From VAZQ01 sp036498625 (GTDB taxonomy: Bacteria > Pseudomonadota > Alphaproteobacteria > Rhizobiales > Xanthobacteraceae), in assembly GCA_036498625.1 (NCBI GenBank), contig DASYFD010000233.1:1-19547 (forward strand): DNA of 19,547 nt, read 5' to 3'. A program made the translations under genes and the position numbers. Of the stretch, positions 1 to 7,251 are shown one piece after another. Under the pieces are notes generated by a model. The model saw only the letters and a program-made list of their open reading frames with translations. It did no database searches and was not told the DNA's origin. Position 1 is the first letter of the stretch. Each line of letters starts with the position of its first letter.

Positions 1-354
1 CGCGCCCAGTGCCGGCGGCAACTCCAGCGCTTCGGGCAGATCGGGCGCATCTGCGGCGAGCGCACCGCTCGCTGCCTGATCGAACAGGATCTCGTCCTCG
101 TCCACATCCCCGATCGGCACGATGCGCGGGAGCAGCGCGGCGTCCATGGCGCTCACATCGAGAAACATGTCGCGCGCCAGCCGACAGGCGCGGCGGGTCG
201 GCAGATAGATGGTGGCGGAGGCGAGCGCGAGCGGATCGCGATCCTGCGCCGGCGCAAAGCCCGCCACCAGGGTGCCGTCCATGAGCGCCCGGATCAGGGT
301 CGGCAGGAACGGCACCGAGGCCGGAATGGTGAAGACGCGCGGCGTGTGGACCAT
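1..354 (-). CDS. addB: Double-strand break repair protein AddB, N-terminal part (truncated by window edge)
   Basis: Reading leftward from an ATG at 354-352 gives 118 codons that run off the window. The protein begins MVHTPRVFTIPASVPFLPTL and continues with PTRRACRLARDMFLD and LLPRIVPIGDVDEDEI, which match what I know of the N-terminus of alphaproteobacterial AddB. AddB is the inactivated-helicase and nuclease partner of AddA in the AddAB helicase-nuclease, which processes double-strand DNA ends for RecA-dependent recombination in the cytoplasm. The reading frame stays open upstream of the ATG but I found no other plausible start, and the ribosome binding site is weak. In many Rhizobiales a nucleotidyltransferase gene lies directly upstream of addB; here the upstream neighbour is a divergent MarR gene. 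The C-terminal nuclease domain lies outside the window. Confidence 0.88.
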   Translation of the reverse strand, partial: MVHTPRVFTIPASVPFLPTLIRALMDGTLVAGFAPAQDRDPLALASATIYLPTRRACRLARDMFLDVSAMDAALLPRIVPIGDVDEDEILFDQAASGALAADAPDLPEALELPPALGA

Positions 355-562
355 GAGGCAATGGGTTCGGGGGTGGCCGCGAATCGCGGGACGTGGGGTC
401 GTGCGATGAGGGCAATCGATTCGTCGGCACTGGAGCCGGGTGATCATCCGCCTTTGCGGATGCTCGCACAACGATTTCCGGCCGGCCCGGTTTCCGCTCG
501 CGCCCGCCGCCGATCAGGGCGTGGGCGGGCCACCCCGGCGAGACCAGCGCCCAGCTCCGGGA

Positions 563-591
563 TTGACAACAAAATAGTCCTATGATAGGAT
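563..591 (+). promoter_or_regulatory. Sigma70-type promoter for the marR gene
   Basis: A consensus -35 box TTGACA (563-568) and a good -10 box TAGGAT (586-591) are separated by exactly 17 bases. The segment is AT-rich compared with its flanks. Transcription would start near 597-599, only about 15 bases before the first possible marR start at 613 and about 50 bases before the second at 649. This is the clearest promoter in the window. Confidence 0.75.
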
Positions 592-594
592 GAT
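574..594. promoter_or_regulatory. Palindromic operator candidate overlapping the -10 box
   Basis: TCCTA-TGA-TAGGA (578-590) is a perfect 5+3+5 inverted repeat centred on 584, extended at the outer ends by matching AT/AT pairs (574-575 with 593-594). Its right arm overlaps the -10 box of the promoter that reads into the MarR gene. MarR dimers typically bind such short palindromes in their own promoters, so negative autoregulation released by a ligand is the likely use. The site is seen directly; the binding protein is inferred from position. Confidence 0.55.
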
Positions 595-612
595 CATTAT
601 ACATGATTTAAA

Positions 613-1173
613 ATGTCCACTGTGGTTCCGAGGGAAGTGGTCTCTGCCATGCAGTCTTCAGAAAAGTCTCGCCGCCGAGCTTCTCCGCCGGCAGCGGAGG
701 CACCAGCTGATCCGCCGTGGCACCAGATACCGACCGCTGCGGCGCGGCGTTTGCATCAGATTTGCGTGGCCAAAAGCTCCGAAGTAGTTGGCGGCTTCGG
801 TCTCACGCCGCTGCAGTTCGGCGCCATGCTCCATCTCAACCAATGCCCAGGAATCGAGCAGAATGGGCTCGCGAGCCGCCTGAACATCGATCGCAACACC
901 ATAAGTGTCCTGGTCGAGCAATTGGTAAAATTGGGTGTGGTGGCGCGGCAGGTGAACGGAGCCGATCGGCGCGTGCGCCTGTTGAGCCTGACCCTCAAAG
1001 GCGAAAAGCTCTACGCCGAGCTGTTCCCGGAATTTACGGTCGTCAATGCGGACGTCCTCGCGCCGCTCGCGTTCCGCGACCGAAAGCAGTTCATGGACCT
1101 TCTGGTCCGCGTGATTGAAGGCAATCTGAGCGACGAGCTTCCGTCCCGCCGGCGCAAGCGAAACGGTCCTTGA
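613..1173 (+). CDS. MarR family transcriptional regulator
   Basis: The 186-residue product has the MarR winged helix-turn-helix: GLTPLQFGAML (63-73) leads into helices with LASRLNIDRNTISVLVEQL (86-104), followed by the wing with the family DRR motif (118-120) and LLSLTLKG. MarR proteins are dimeric repressors that release DNA on binding small, often aromatic or phenolic, ligands. The first ATG (613) would sit about 15 bases from the predicted transcription start without a Shine-Dalgarno sequence. The second ATG (649), preceded by GAGGGA, is an alternative that removes 12 residues of a low-complexity N-terminal tail. The stop codon is 23 bases before the start of the TctC-type gene, so both are probably one transcript and the regulator may respond to the ligand of that binding protein. 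Confidence 0.88.
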   Translation: MSTVVPREVVSAMQSSEKSRRRASPPAAEAPADPPWHQIPTAAARRLHQICVAKSSEVVGGFGLTPLQFGAMLHLNQCPGIEQNGLASRLNIDRNTISVLVEQLVKLGVVARQVNGADRRVRLLSLTLKGEKLYAELFPEFTVVNADVLAPLAFRDRKQFMDLLVRVIEGNLSDELPSRRRKRNGP

Positions 1174-1196
1174 TCAGCAAGGCTCAGGAGGTTTCC

Positions 1197-2174
1197 ATGC
1201 AACGCATGAAGCTTTCCCGTCGGCAGGTTGTTCAGCTGGCAGCGGGCGCGGTTGCCTTGCCGGCCGTTCGGATCGCCAGGGCGGACACCTACCCGGCGCG
1301 GCCGGTGCGCATCATGGTCGGATTTCCGCCCGGGATTACGCCTGACATCGCCGCGCGCCTCGTCGCGCAACGGCTGTCGGAGCAGCTCGGCCAGCAATTC
1401 ATCGTCGAGAACCGGACGGGCGCTGCCGGCAATATCGCTACCGAGCTCGTCGCCAAGGCCCAGCCGGACGGCCATACGCTCCTGCTGACCACTTTCGCGA
1501 ACGCCGTCAACGCGACACTGTACGACAATCTCAGCTTTAATTTCATCCGCGACATCGCGCCGGTTGCCGGCATCATTCGTGGACCGCTGGTCCTGGAGGT
1601 CAACCCGGCAGTTCCCGCCAAGACGGTGCCCGAGCTCATTGCCTACGCCAAGGCCAATCCCGGCAAGCTGAACATGGCGTCCGCGGGCGACGGCACCCCG
1701 CAGCATGTGGCGGGAGAGCTGTTCAAGATCATGACCGGCATCGACATGGTTCACGTGCCGTATCGCGGCAGTCCGCTGCCGGACGTGCTGAGCGGGCAGG
1801 TCCAGGTCATCTTCAATCCAATTCCTACCTCGATGGGTTACATTCGCGAGGGCAGGCTGCGCGCCCTGGCGGTGACCGGCGCCACCCGTTCGCAGGCGTT
1901 AGCCGACGTCCCGACCGTGGCCGAGTTCGTGCAGGGCTACGAGGCGGGCAGCTGGTATGGCATCGGAGCGCCCAAGAGCACGCCGCCGCAGGTCGTCGAG
2001 AAGCTCAACAACGTGATCAACGCGTCGCTTGCCGATCCCGCGATCCAGGCGCGGTTTGCCGACCTGGGTGCCGAGCCGATGCAAATGACATCCGCCGGGT
2101 TCGGCAAGTTCATCGCCGATGAAACCGCGAAGTGGGGCAAGGTGGTAAAGGTGGCGAACATAAAGCTGGACTAG
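1197..2174 (+). CDS. Tripartite tricarboxylate transporter (TctC/Bug family) substrate-binding protein
   Basis: A 325-residue periplasmic binding protein. ATG 1197 is chosen because a perfect AGGAGG (1186-1191) lies five bases before it; a TTG at 1170 overlapping the marR stop is less likely. The N-terminus has a twin-arginine-like signal (KLSRRQVVQL, then a hydrophobic stretch and ARA before DTYPARP). The family hallmarks are YPARPVRIMVGFPPG, the NATLYDNLSFNFIRDIAPVA block, ELIAYAKANPGKLN, HVPYRG and a C-terminal WGKVVKVANIK. Bug proteins capture carboxylates such as citrate, dicarboxylates or aromatic acids for TctAB permeases or for signalling. No tctA or tctB is present in the window, so the partner permease is elsewhere or absent. 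A close paralogue of exactly the same length starts at 12715. The ligand is unknown. Confidence 0.92.
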   Translation: MQRMKLSRRQVVQLAAGAVALPAVRIARADTYPARPVRIMVGFPPGITPDIAARLVAQRLSEQLGQQFIVENRTGAAGNIATELVAKAQPDGHTLLLTTFANAVNATLYDNLSFNFIRDIAPVAGIIRGPLVLEVNPAVPAKTVPELIAYAKANPGKLNMASAGDGTPQHVAGELFKIMTGIDMVHVPYRGSPLPDVLSGQVQVIFNPIPTSMGYIREGRLRALAVTGATRSQALADVPTVAEFVQGYEAGSWYGIGAPKSTPPQVVEKLNNVINASLADPAIQARFADLGAEPMQMTSAGFGKFIADETAKWGKVVKVANIKLD

Positions 2175-2207
2175 CATCCTGTCCCAACGCCGGACCCATG
2201 CACCAGC

Positions 2208-2236
2208 GAAAAAAGACCGCCTCGTGGGCGGTCTCT
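2208..2236. terminator. Factor-independent terminator, probably bidirectional
   Basis: AGACCGCC (2214-2221) and GGCGGTCT (2227-2234) form a perfect 8-bp stem with a 5-base loop. On the minus strand the hairpin is followed by six T residues (the A run 2209-2214 on the plus strand), an ideal terminator for the leftward genes ending at 2330. On the plus strand the tail is only CTT, so termination of the marR-tctC transcript would be weaker but plausible. Confidence 0.8.
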
Positions 2237-2329
2237 TCCGAAAGCACATTGGCCGTTTGATCAGGCCCTGTGGCAGCGGCGTTCTACCCTCCTGTGCTTG
2301 GCGACGCCAGCGCGGCCCGCTTGCCGACG

Positions 2330-2569
2330 CTAGTGCTGTTCCATCGTTACGGCGACAGCGCCGTTGGCTGAAAGGCGGACCTTGTTGCCTTCGATATCGG
2401 CCACCAGGCTCATATCGATGAAATGGTGGTGGGGCGGCTGATGGCCCACGCCGCTGTCATTTTTGGTCAATTTGATGCGGCCCTTGTCGACGTGATCGAC
2501 CGTCCCGACATGGGCGCCGTCGGCGCCGATGACTTCCATATGCTCCTTGATCTTGCTCGCGTCGGTCAT
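2330..2569 (-). CDS. DUF2171 domain protein (small PRC-barrel-like protein)
   Basis: A 79-residue protein beginning MTDASKIKEHMEVIGADGAHVG with GTVDHVDKGRIKLTKND next, the typical pattern of DUF2171 proteins. These are small beta-rich proteins related to PRC-barrel domains, common in Rhizobiales, with no established biochemical role. A His-rich turn (HQPPHHHFID) occurs mid-protein. The start is supported by GGAGGA six bases before the ATG on the minus strand. It lies 75 bases downstream of the VOC gene in the same direction and upstream of the minus-strand terminator at 2208-2236, so it is probably the last gene of that transcript. Confidence 0.82.
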   Translation of the reverse strand: MTDASKIKEHMEVIGADGAHVGTVDHVDKGRIKLTKNDSGVGHQPPHHHFIDMSLVADIEGNKVRLSANGAVAVTMEQH

Positions 2570-2644
2570 TTGAGTTCCTCCATTGGGTAAATGACAACGC
2601 GCGGCGGGGCATCGGGTTCGAGCAGTGGAACCTTTTTCAGGGAA

Positions 2645-3082
2645 TCAGCCCGCATGGGCTTTCTCGAGGTCGGCGATGACGATCTTCTGCATCTTCAACA
2701 TGGCCTGCATGGCCCGCTCGGCCTTCTTGCGGTCGGGATCGCTCAGATAACGGCGCAGCGCGGTCGGCACGACCTGCCAGGACAGGCCGAATTTGTCCTT
2801 GAGCCAGCCGCATTTCGATGCCTCGCCGCCGCCGGCGATCAGCCGGTCCCAGAAGTAGTCCACCTCTTCCTGGGTCTCGACGCTGATAAAAAAAGAGACC
2901 GCCTCGTTGAACTTGTATTTGGGGCCGCCATTGAGGGCGTTGAACTTCTGCCCCTCGAGCTCGAAGCTCGCCATGAAGTCATTGACGATTTCGACCTTGG
3001 CATTAGGAAACACCGATTTGTAGAAGGCGACAGCCTCGGGAACATTGTTGTCGAACCAGAGGAAGGGCGTGATCGAGGTCAT
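2645..3082 (-). CDS. VOC family protein (PhnB-like / 3-demethylubiquinone-9 3-methyltransferase domain)
   Basis: From the ATG at 3082-3080 the product is 145 residues: MTSITPFLWFDNNVPEAVAF, then FYKSVFPNAKV, FNALNGGPKYKFNEAVSFFI, EVDYFWDRL and CGWLKDKFGLSWQVVP. This is the classic order of the PhnB-like glyoxalase/VOC fold (PF06983). The frame is open further upstream to 3160, but the homology begins at this Met and AAGGA lies seven bases before it. Despite the domain name, members are not shown to be methyltransferases; most have no known substrate. A C-terminal helix rich in Met, Lys and Ala (AMQAMLKMQK) follows the fold, as is usual for the family. Confidence 0.9.
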   Translation of the reverse strand: MTSITPFLWFDNNVPEAVAFYKSVFPNAKVEIVNDFMASFELEGQKFNALNGGPKYKFNEAVSFFISVETQEEVDYFWDRLIAGGGEASKCGWLKDKFGLSWQVVPTALRRYLSDPDRKKAERAMQAMLKMQKIVIADLEKAHAG

Positions 3083-3213
3083 GGATGTCCTTGTCGGTTG
3101 GATGCCCGCGGCGAGGGGCCGCGAGCCCTGAGGACGAACGAGGGGGCCGCTTTCCGACACTCCCTGCCAAAAATGTATCGGGCGTCCTTTGGAACTTTGG
3201 AATCGCCACGTAT

Positions 3214-3285
3214 GTCATGGCCGGCATAGCCCGCGAAGACGGGCGTGAATGCCCCGCGGCGGAGAGATTGTGCCTCAATGCAACC
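3214..3285. repeat. Degenerate copy of the intergenic hairpin repeat (family A)
   Basis: GTCATGGCCGG followed by CCCGCGAAGACGGGC and GAGAGATTGTGCCTCAATGCAACCG resembles the ends of the repeats at 13738-13845 and 19128-19234, which share GTCATGGCCGGG and a GGAGA..TGTGCGTCAACGC right flank. The central part is much shorter and altered. It lies between two leftward genes, upstream of the VOC gene. Confidence 0.4.
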
Positions 3286-3294
3286 GAAACCGCT

Positions 3295-4473
3295 TTAGCT
3301 TCTTGCTCCGTTGCCTTCCTGTCGGGCCAACAACTGCCTCCCTATGATCTGCGCTGAAACCGGTGCCGCGATGGTGAAACCCCAGAAGGGTCCGAAATCC
3401 TGCACTGCCGGCATGCTGGTCATGAACAACCCGGGAATGCTGGTCTGGAACTGCGCGTCCAGCTCCGGAAAGCCGTTTCGGGTCGTCAGCTGCCCCAGGA
3501 GGTTCCCGGCCGCCAGAAAGGGGACCCGCGCGATGTCCACCTTATATCCGGTGGCCGCGATGACCTGATCGACGATGAGGGTTTCGCCGTTATCGAGCGT
3601 CGCCGCCAAAGCGCCGTCCGGGCGCTCCACGCAGGTGACGACCCGGCTCTGCGGCCATAGCTTGACCGCATCGTCGAGAATCCGCGGCTGCAGCCAGGGT
3701 TCGACCTTCAAGCGGCCTTCGGCCCAAAGCCGTTGACGTATTTCCTCCTGCCTAGCAGCCGGCAGCTTGCGAAACCAGGCCGCGTCCTCTGTCGTCTTGT
3801 CCACCAGGGGGCCGACCCATGACCAATCCGAAGTCTTGAACGCCGGCGAATCGTGGCGATGGCAAACATGAATCGCGGCCGCCCCGGCCTCGCGAATCAA
3901 TGCCGCCCATTCGAGCGCGCTCTGGCGGCCGCCGATGATCAGGCAGCGTTTGCCGCGCAACGGCTCGAAATCGACCAGGTCGCAGGTGTGCGCAAGGCGC
4001 CCCGAAGGTATGCGGTGGGCAAGCTCCGCCGGCAGATGCTTGAAATACTCGAAGCCGATCGCAATGACCACGTTCCTGGTCGTGACGACACTGTCATCTT
4101 CGAGGAGGGCATGAAAGCACGCGGTTTGCGCCGCGTAGTCCAGGCTGCGAACATACAGAGGGATTGGCTCAATTTCCTTCCGCTGCTGGAACCAGCGCAC
4201 GTAGCGTAGATAAAATTCGAGCGACAGCGGCTCGACCTCGGCGACCTTGCGGCCCAGGGTCTTGAGAAAGCTTTCGATCGTATCGATGCCGACAGGATCG
4301 AGGTGCCAGTCGCACGCCGAGCGAAGATACATTCCCTTCGGCATGTTCGACTTCCAGAACTCCATCGGCTTGCCGATCGATCGGTAGTTCAATCGCCAAT
4401 GCGAACAGTATGCCGCCATCGACAGGCCGAACGGGCCAGCGCCGATAATCAGAAGGTCGGTGTCGATTTTCAC
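3295..4473 (-). CDS. FAD/NAD(P)H-dependent oxidoreductase, flavin-containing monooxygenase-like
   Basis: From a GTG at 4473-4471 the protein has 392 residues and starts MKIDTDLLIIGAGPFG, so the FAD-binding GxGPxG motif (11-16) sits at the N-terminus as expected. A second nucleotide-binding motif IIGGRQSALEW (179-189) fits the NADPH site of flavin monooxygenases, and ATGY (307-310) is the conserved C-terminal motif of that group. The frame is open upstream to an ATG at 4641, but those 56 residues look non-coding and the family begins at the GTG. Flavin monooxygenases of this kind oxygenate small nucleophilic or carbonyl substrates; the substrate here is unknown. The gene diverges from the MmgE/PrpD gene at 4657 with about 180 bases between them. 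The start codon is the least certain part. Confidence 0.8.
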   Translation of the reverse strand: MKIDTDLLIIGAGPFGLSMAAYCSHWRLNYRSIGKPMEFWKSNMPKGMYLRSACDWHLDPVGIDTIESFLKTLGRKVAEVEPLSLEFYLRYVRWFQQRKEIEPIPLYVRSLDYAAQTACFHALLEDDSVVTTRNVVIAIGFEYFKHLPAELAHRIPSGRLAHTCDLVDFEPLRGKRCLIIGGRQSALEWAALIREAGAAAIHVCHRHDSPAFKTSDWSWVGPLVDKTTEDAAWFRKLPAARQEEIRQRLWAEGRLKVEPWLQPRILDDAVKLWPQSRVVTCVERPDGALAATLDNGETLIVDQVIAATGYKVDIARVPFLAAGNLLGQLTTRNGFPELDAQFQTSIPGLFMTSMPAVQDFGPFWGFTIAAPVSAQIIGRQLLARQEGNGARS

Positions 4474-4656
4474 GGCAGGACATGCGACGGCTGGGAGTTT
4501 TGGCAAGGATATCGCATCGGCGGGTGATCCGTCACCGGGAACGAACGCACACGACCATGCCCTACCCGTCACCCGGCCAAGCTTGTATGATGTCCATTCG
4601 GCGGCCCGCATTGCTGCGGCGCCCAATACCGTTTCAATCATGGCTGGGAGGATTCA

Positions 4657-6147
4657 ATGAACGCCAACGAAGACAGGCTTGGCCGGCGAACCTTTCTCAA
4701 GCAGATGGCGACCGTGGCGGGCACCGCTCCGCTCGCGCCGGCGCTGTTCGGCGCCACCGCAGCGTCGGCCCAGACCGAGCCGCCCGCTCACAAGGAGGCA
4801 ACCGCCCACGAGACCGAGCGGCTCGCCGCCTATGCGGCCAAGCTGCGCTATGAGGATCTGCCCCCCGCCGTGGTGCAGCGCGCCAAGGATTGCATCATCG
4901 ATGGGGTATCGACGGTCAGCTTCGGCGCCGAATTGCCGTGGAGCAAAATGGTCATTGCCTATGCGCAGCGCTACGGCGCCGGCGGCAACAGCGCGATCCT
5001 CGGCACCGGCGGGGTGAGCGTCAACGCGCCCGCAGCGGCGCTTGCCAACGGCGCCCTGGCGCATGCGTTCGAGCTCGATGCCACGACCGAGCCGAACAGC
5101 GGCACGCACCCGGCGGCGACCTTGTTCACCTCCGCCCTGGCGGTCGCGCAGGAGCGGGGCCTGGGCGGCCGCGAACTCATCACCGCATTCGTGGCCGGCG
5201 CCGAGGTCATGTTCCGGATCGGCTACGCCACCAAGCACAGCAACGAGACCCGCGGCTTCCACGCGCCCGGCACCACCGGTCCGTTCGGGGCGGCGGTCGC
5301 GGTCGGCAAGCTTCGGCAGTTCGATGCCGGCAAGATGACCAACGCTCTCGGCATCGCCGGCTCGCTCGCCTGCGGTCTCCTCGAGTTTGCCAGTGCCGGC
5401 AACGGCGCCATGGTCAAGCGTCTCCATCTCGGGCGCGCGGCCGAAAGCGGCGTGCTGGCGGCAAGCCTCGCGGATGACGGCTTCACCGGGCCATCGAGCG
5501 TGCTGGAAGGCGAATTCGGCTTCCTGCATGTGTTCTGCAACGAGTGGGACATGGCCGCGCTGACCCGCGGTCTCGGCACCGATTACCTGACGTCGGACAT
5601 CTCGCTGAAGCGCTACGCCTGTCACATGACGGCGCAGAACTCGATCGAGGCCACCCAGGACCTGCGCCAGGAGCACAAGTTCGCGGCCGCCGACGTGGTA
5701 TCGATAGCGATCGCGGGCGATGACCGCATGGCCACCCGCAACAACATCCCGGCGCCGGAGGACAAGATGCTGGCGCAATATTCGGTCCCGTTCAGCGTCG
5801 CGCTCTCGCTCTACCGGGATGCGCGCGATCCGCGCTCGTTCGACGACGCGGTGGTGCGCGATCGCCCCATCCTCGATCTCGCATCGCGGATCAAGATCGC
5901 CCGGGCGACGAACCAGAGCCGCCAGGACACGACCTCCACGGTGACGATCCGCCTCAAGGACGGGCGCGAGGTGTCGCGGCGGGTGTCGAACTTCATGGGA
6001 ACCCCGCAGCGTCCGCTCGATCAGGCGGAGCTCAAGGAGAAGTTCATGCTGGTGGTGGGGAATCTCCAGCGCGCCAAGATGGAAGCAATGTTCGAGCGGC
6101 TGCAGCATATCGAGAGCGAGAAGACGCTGGACTGGGTGAGAGTCTGA
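4657..6147 (+). CDS. MmgE/PrpD family protein with Tat signal peptide
   Basis: The 496-residue product starts with a near-perfect twin-arginine signal: GRRTFLK (9-15), a hydrophobic stretch, and an Ala-Ser-Ala cleavage site before Gln39. The mature part has the MmgE/PrpD fold: FELDATTEPNSGTHPAATL (138-156), GFHAPGTTGPFGAA (200-213), and AMVKRLHLGRAAESG (251-265) with the conserved lysine K254. Known members are 2-methylcitrate dehydratase, cis-aconitate decarboxylase and iminodisuccinate epimerase, acting on di- or tricarboxylates; these are normally cytoplasmic, so export is unusual. The start is well supported by GGGAGGA (4646-4652). It converges with the PrpB-like gene (20-bp gap) and diverges from the oxidoreductase. 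Reaction and substrate cannot be fixed from sequence. Confidence 0.9.
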   Translation: MNANEDRLGRRTFLKQMATVAGTAPLAPALFGATAASAQTEPPAHKEATAHETERLAAYAAKLRYEDLPPAVVQRAKDCIIDGVSTVSFGAELPWSKMVIAYAQRYGAGGNSAILGTGGVSVNAPAAALANGALAHAFELDATTEPNSGTHPAATLFTSALAVAQERGLGGRELITAFVAGAEVMFRIGYATKHSNETRGFHAPGTTGPFGAAVAVGKLRQFDAGKMTNALGIAGSLACGLLEFASAGNGAMVKRLHLGRAAESGVLAASLADDGFTGPSSVLEGEFGFLHVFCNEWDMAALTRGLGTDYLTSDISLKRYACHMTAQNSIEATQDLRQEHKFAAADVVSIAIAGDDRMATRNNIPAPEDKMLAQYSVPFSVALSLYRDARDPRSFDDAVVRDRPILDLASRIKIARATNQSRQDTTSTVTIRLKDGREVSRRVSNFMGTPQRPLDQAELKEKFMLVVGNLQRAKMEAMFERLQHIESEKTLDWVRV

Positions 6148-6167
6148 AAGCGCGCGCCACCCTCGCG

Positions 6168-7103
6168 TCAGGCCGAAGCGCCGCCGGCGGTCCCGTATTT
6201 CGTCTCCAGCGCCTCGGTGCTGAGCAGCCGCCGCTCGAGTTCGCGCATGCTGTCGTAGTCCATCAGTCGCATGATGGCGTCGATGTCGACCACGAGATCC
6301 GGCCGGTCGGCCGGCTCGCCGCTGGCGATCGCGTCCTTCATCGCCTCGAGGGCGCGGGTCATTCCGTGAATGGCGGCGGCCGGAAGCATGCGCGGCAGCG
6401 TCACCCGGCGCACCCCGATCTCGGCCAGGCGCCGGATCGGCATCAGCGGCGTGGTCGGCCGCGCCCTTATGCCGAACCCCATATTGACCGTGACCGGAAC
6501 CCGCGCCGCGTCGACCAGGCGCTTGATCTCGTCTTCGCTGCGGACCGCATCGGCGAAGATCATGTCGGCGCCGGCTTCCGCATAGGCGCGCGCCCGCCGC
6601 AGCATGCCCTCGATGCCCTCGATCGCCAGCGCGTCGGTGCGCGCGATGATGGCAAAGGCATCGTCGCGCCGCGCCAGGCACGCCGCCTCGATTTTTTTCG
6701 CGCCTTCGACCAGCGGTATCACCTCCTTGCCGGGCATGTGCCCGCAGCGCTTGGGATGCACCTGGTCCTCGATATTGATGCCGGCAAGGCCCGCCTCCTC
6801 GAACATCTGGACGGTGTAGTGCACGTTCATAGGATTGCCGTAGCCGGTGTCGGCATCGGCGGTCAGCGGGATCGCGAGGGTGCGGGCCAGCATCCGGCAA
6901 TGGTCGACGTTCTCGGCAAGTCCCATCACCCCGATGTCGTCGATGCCGAGCAGCGAGTTGGAGATGCCGGCGCCCGTGGTGGCCGCCATCGCGAAGCCGG
7001 CCTTCTCGACCAGACGGGCGCTGTAGCCGTCGTAGACGCCGGGGGCGACGATCAGCGAGCCTTCGGCCAGGAGCTCGCGGAATTTCTTGGGCCCATCCTT
7101 CAT
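6168..7103 (-). CDS. Isocitrate lyase/PEP mutase family protein (PrpB-like carbon-carbon lyase)
   Basis: A 311-residue protein from the ATG at 7103-7101, preceded by GGGAGA; the open frame upstream to 7289 is rejected because the family starts with KKFRELLAEGSLIVAPGVYD. It contains the metal-binding TADADTGYGN (81-90), INIEDQ (109-114) and the catalytic-loop motif KRCGH (118-122), in the form found in 2-methylisocitrate lyase; the next block is ARTDALA. The superfamily cleaves or forms carbon-carbon or carbon-phosphorus bonds next to a carboxylate using Mg2+: methylisocitrate lyase, 2,3-dimethylmalate lyase, oxaloacetate decarboxylase and PEP mutase. The active-site cysteine of KRCGH argues for a lyase rather than PEP mutase. 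It diverges from the aconitase operon, as expected for enzymes of one pathway, but lacks a neighbouring prpC. Confidence 0.88.
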   Translation of the reverse strand: MKDGPKKFRELLAEGSLIVAPGVYDGYSARLVEKAGFAMAATTGAGISNSLLGIDDIGVMGLAENVDHCRMLARTLAIPLTADADTGYGNPMNVHYTVQMFEEAGLAGINIEDQVHPKRCGHMPGKEVIPLVEGAKKIEAACLARRDDAFAIIARTDALAIEGIEGMLRRARAYAEAGADMIFADAVRSEDEIKRLVDAARVPVTVNMGFGIRARPTTPLMPIRRLAEIGVRRVTLPRMLPAAAIHGMTRALEAMKDAIASGEPADRPDLVVDIDAIMRLMDYDSMRELERRLLSTEALETKYGTAGGASA

Positions 7104-7251
7104 CTCGATCTCCCGAAGTGCGGCATGTGCGCGCCGCGACAGCGCTGCCCAGAATAGAGTATGGTCGTGGCGGCGGACAGCGCCTGCCTGAGCCGTGACC
7201 TCAACCCGACATTCAATTGAGCCGCCCATTGCCACCGGCCATGTCCATCTC

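Noticed and set aside
2591..3229. Plus-strand open frame of 212 codons
   Set aside because: It is antisense to the VOC gene, which has clear PhnB-like motifs and a ribosome site.
4474..4656. Promoter pair between the oxidoreductase and MmgE/PrpD genes
   Set aside because: The position is right for divergent promoters, but I could not find a convincing -35/-10 combination with proper spacing on either strand.
4654..6900. Long minus-strand open frame of 748 codons
   Set aside because: It lies antisense over the MmgE/PrpD gene and runs out of frame through the PrpB-like gene. Composition is Arg/Ala/Gly-rich and low-complexity, typical of shadow frames in high-GC DNA; no domain is recognisable.
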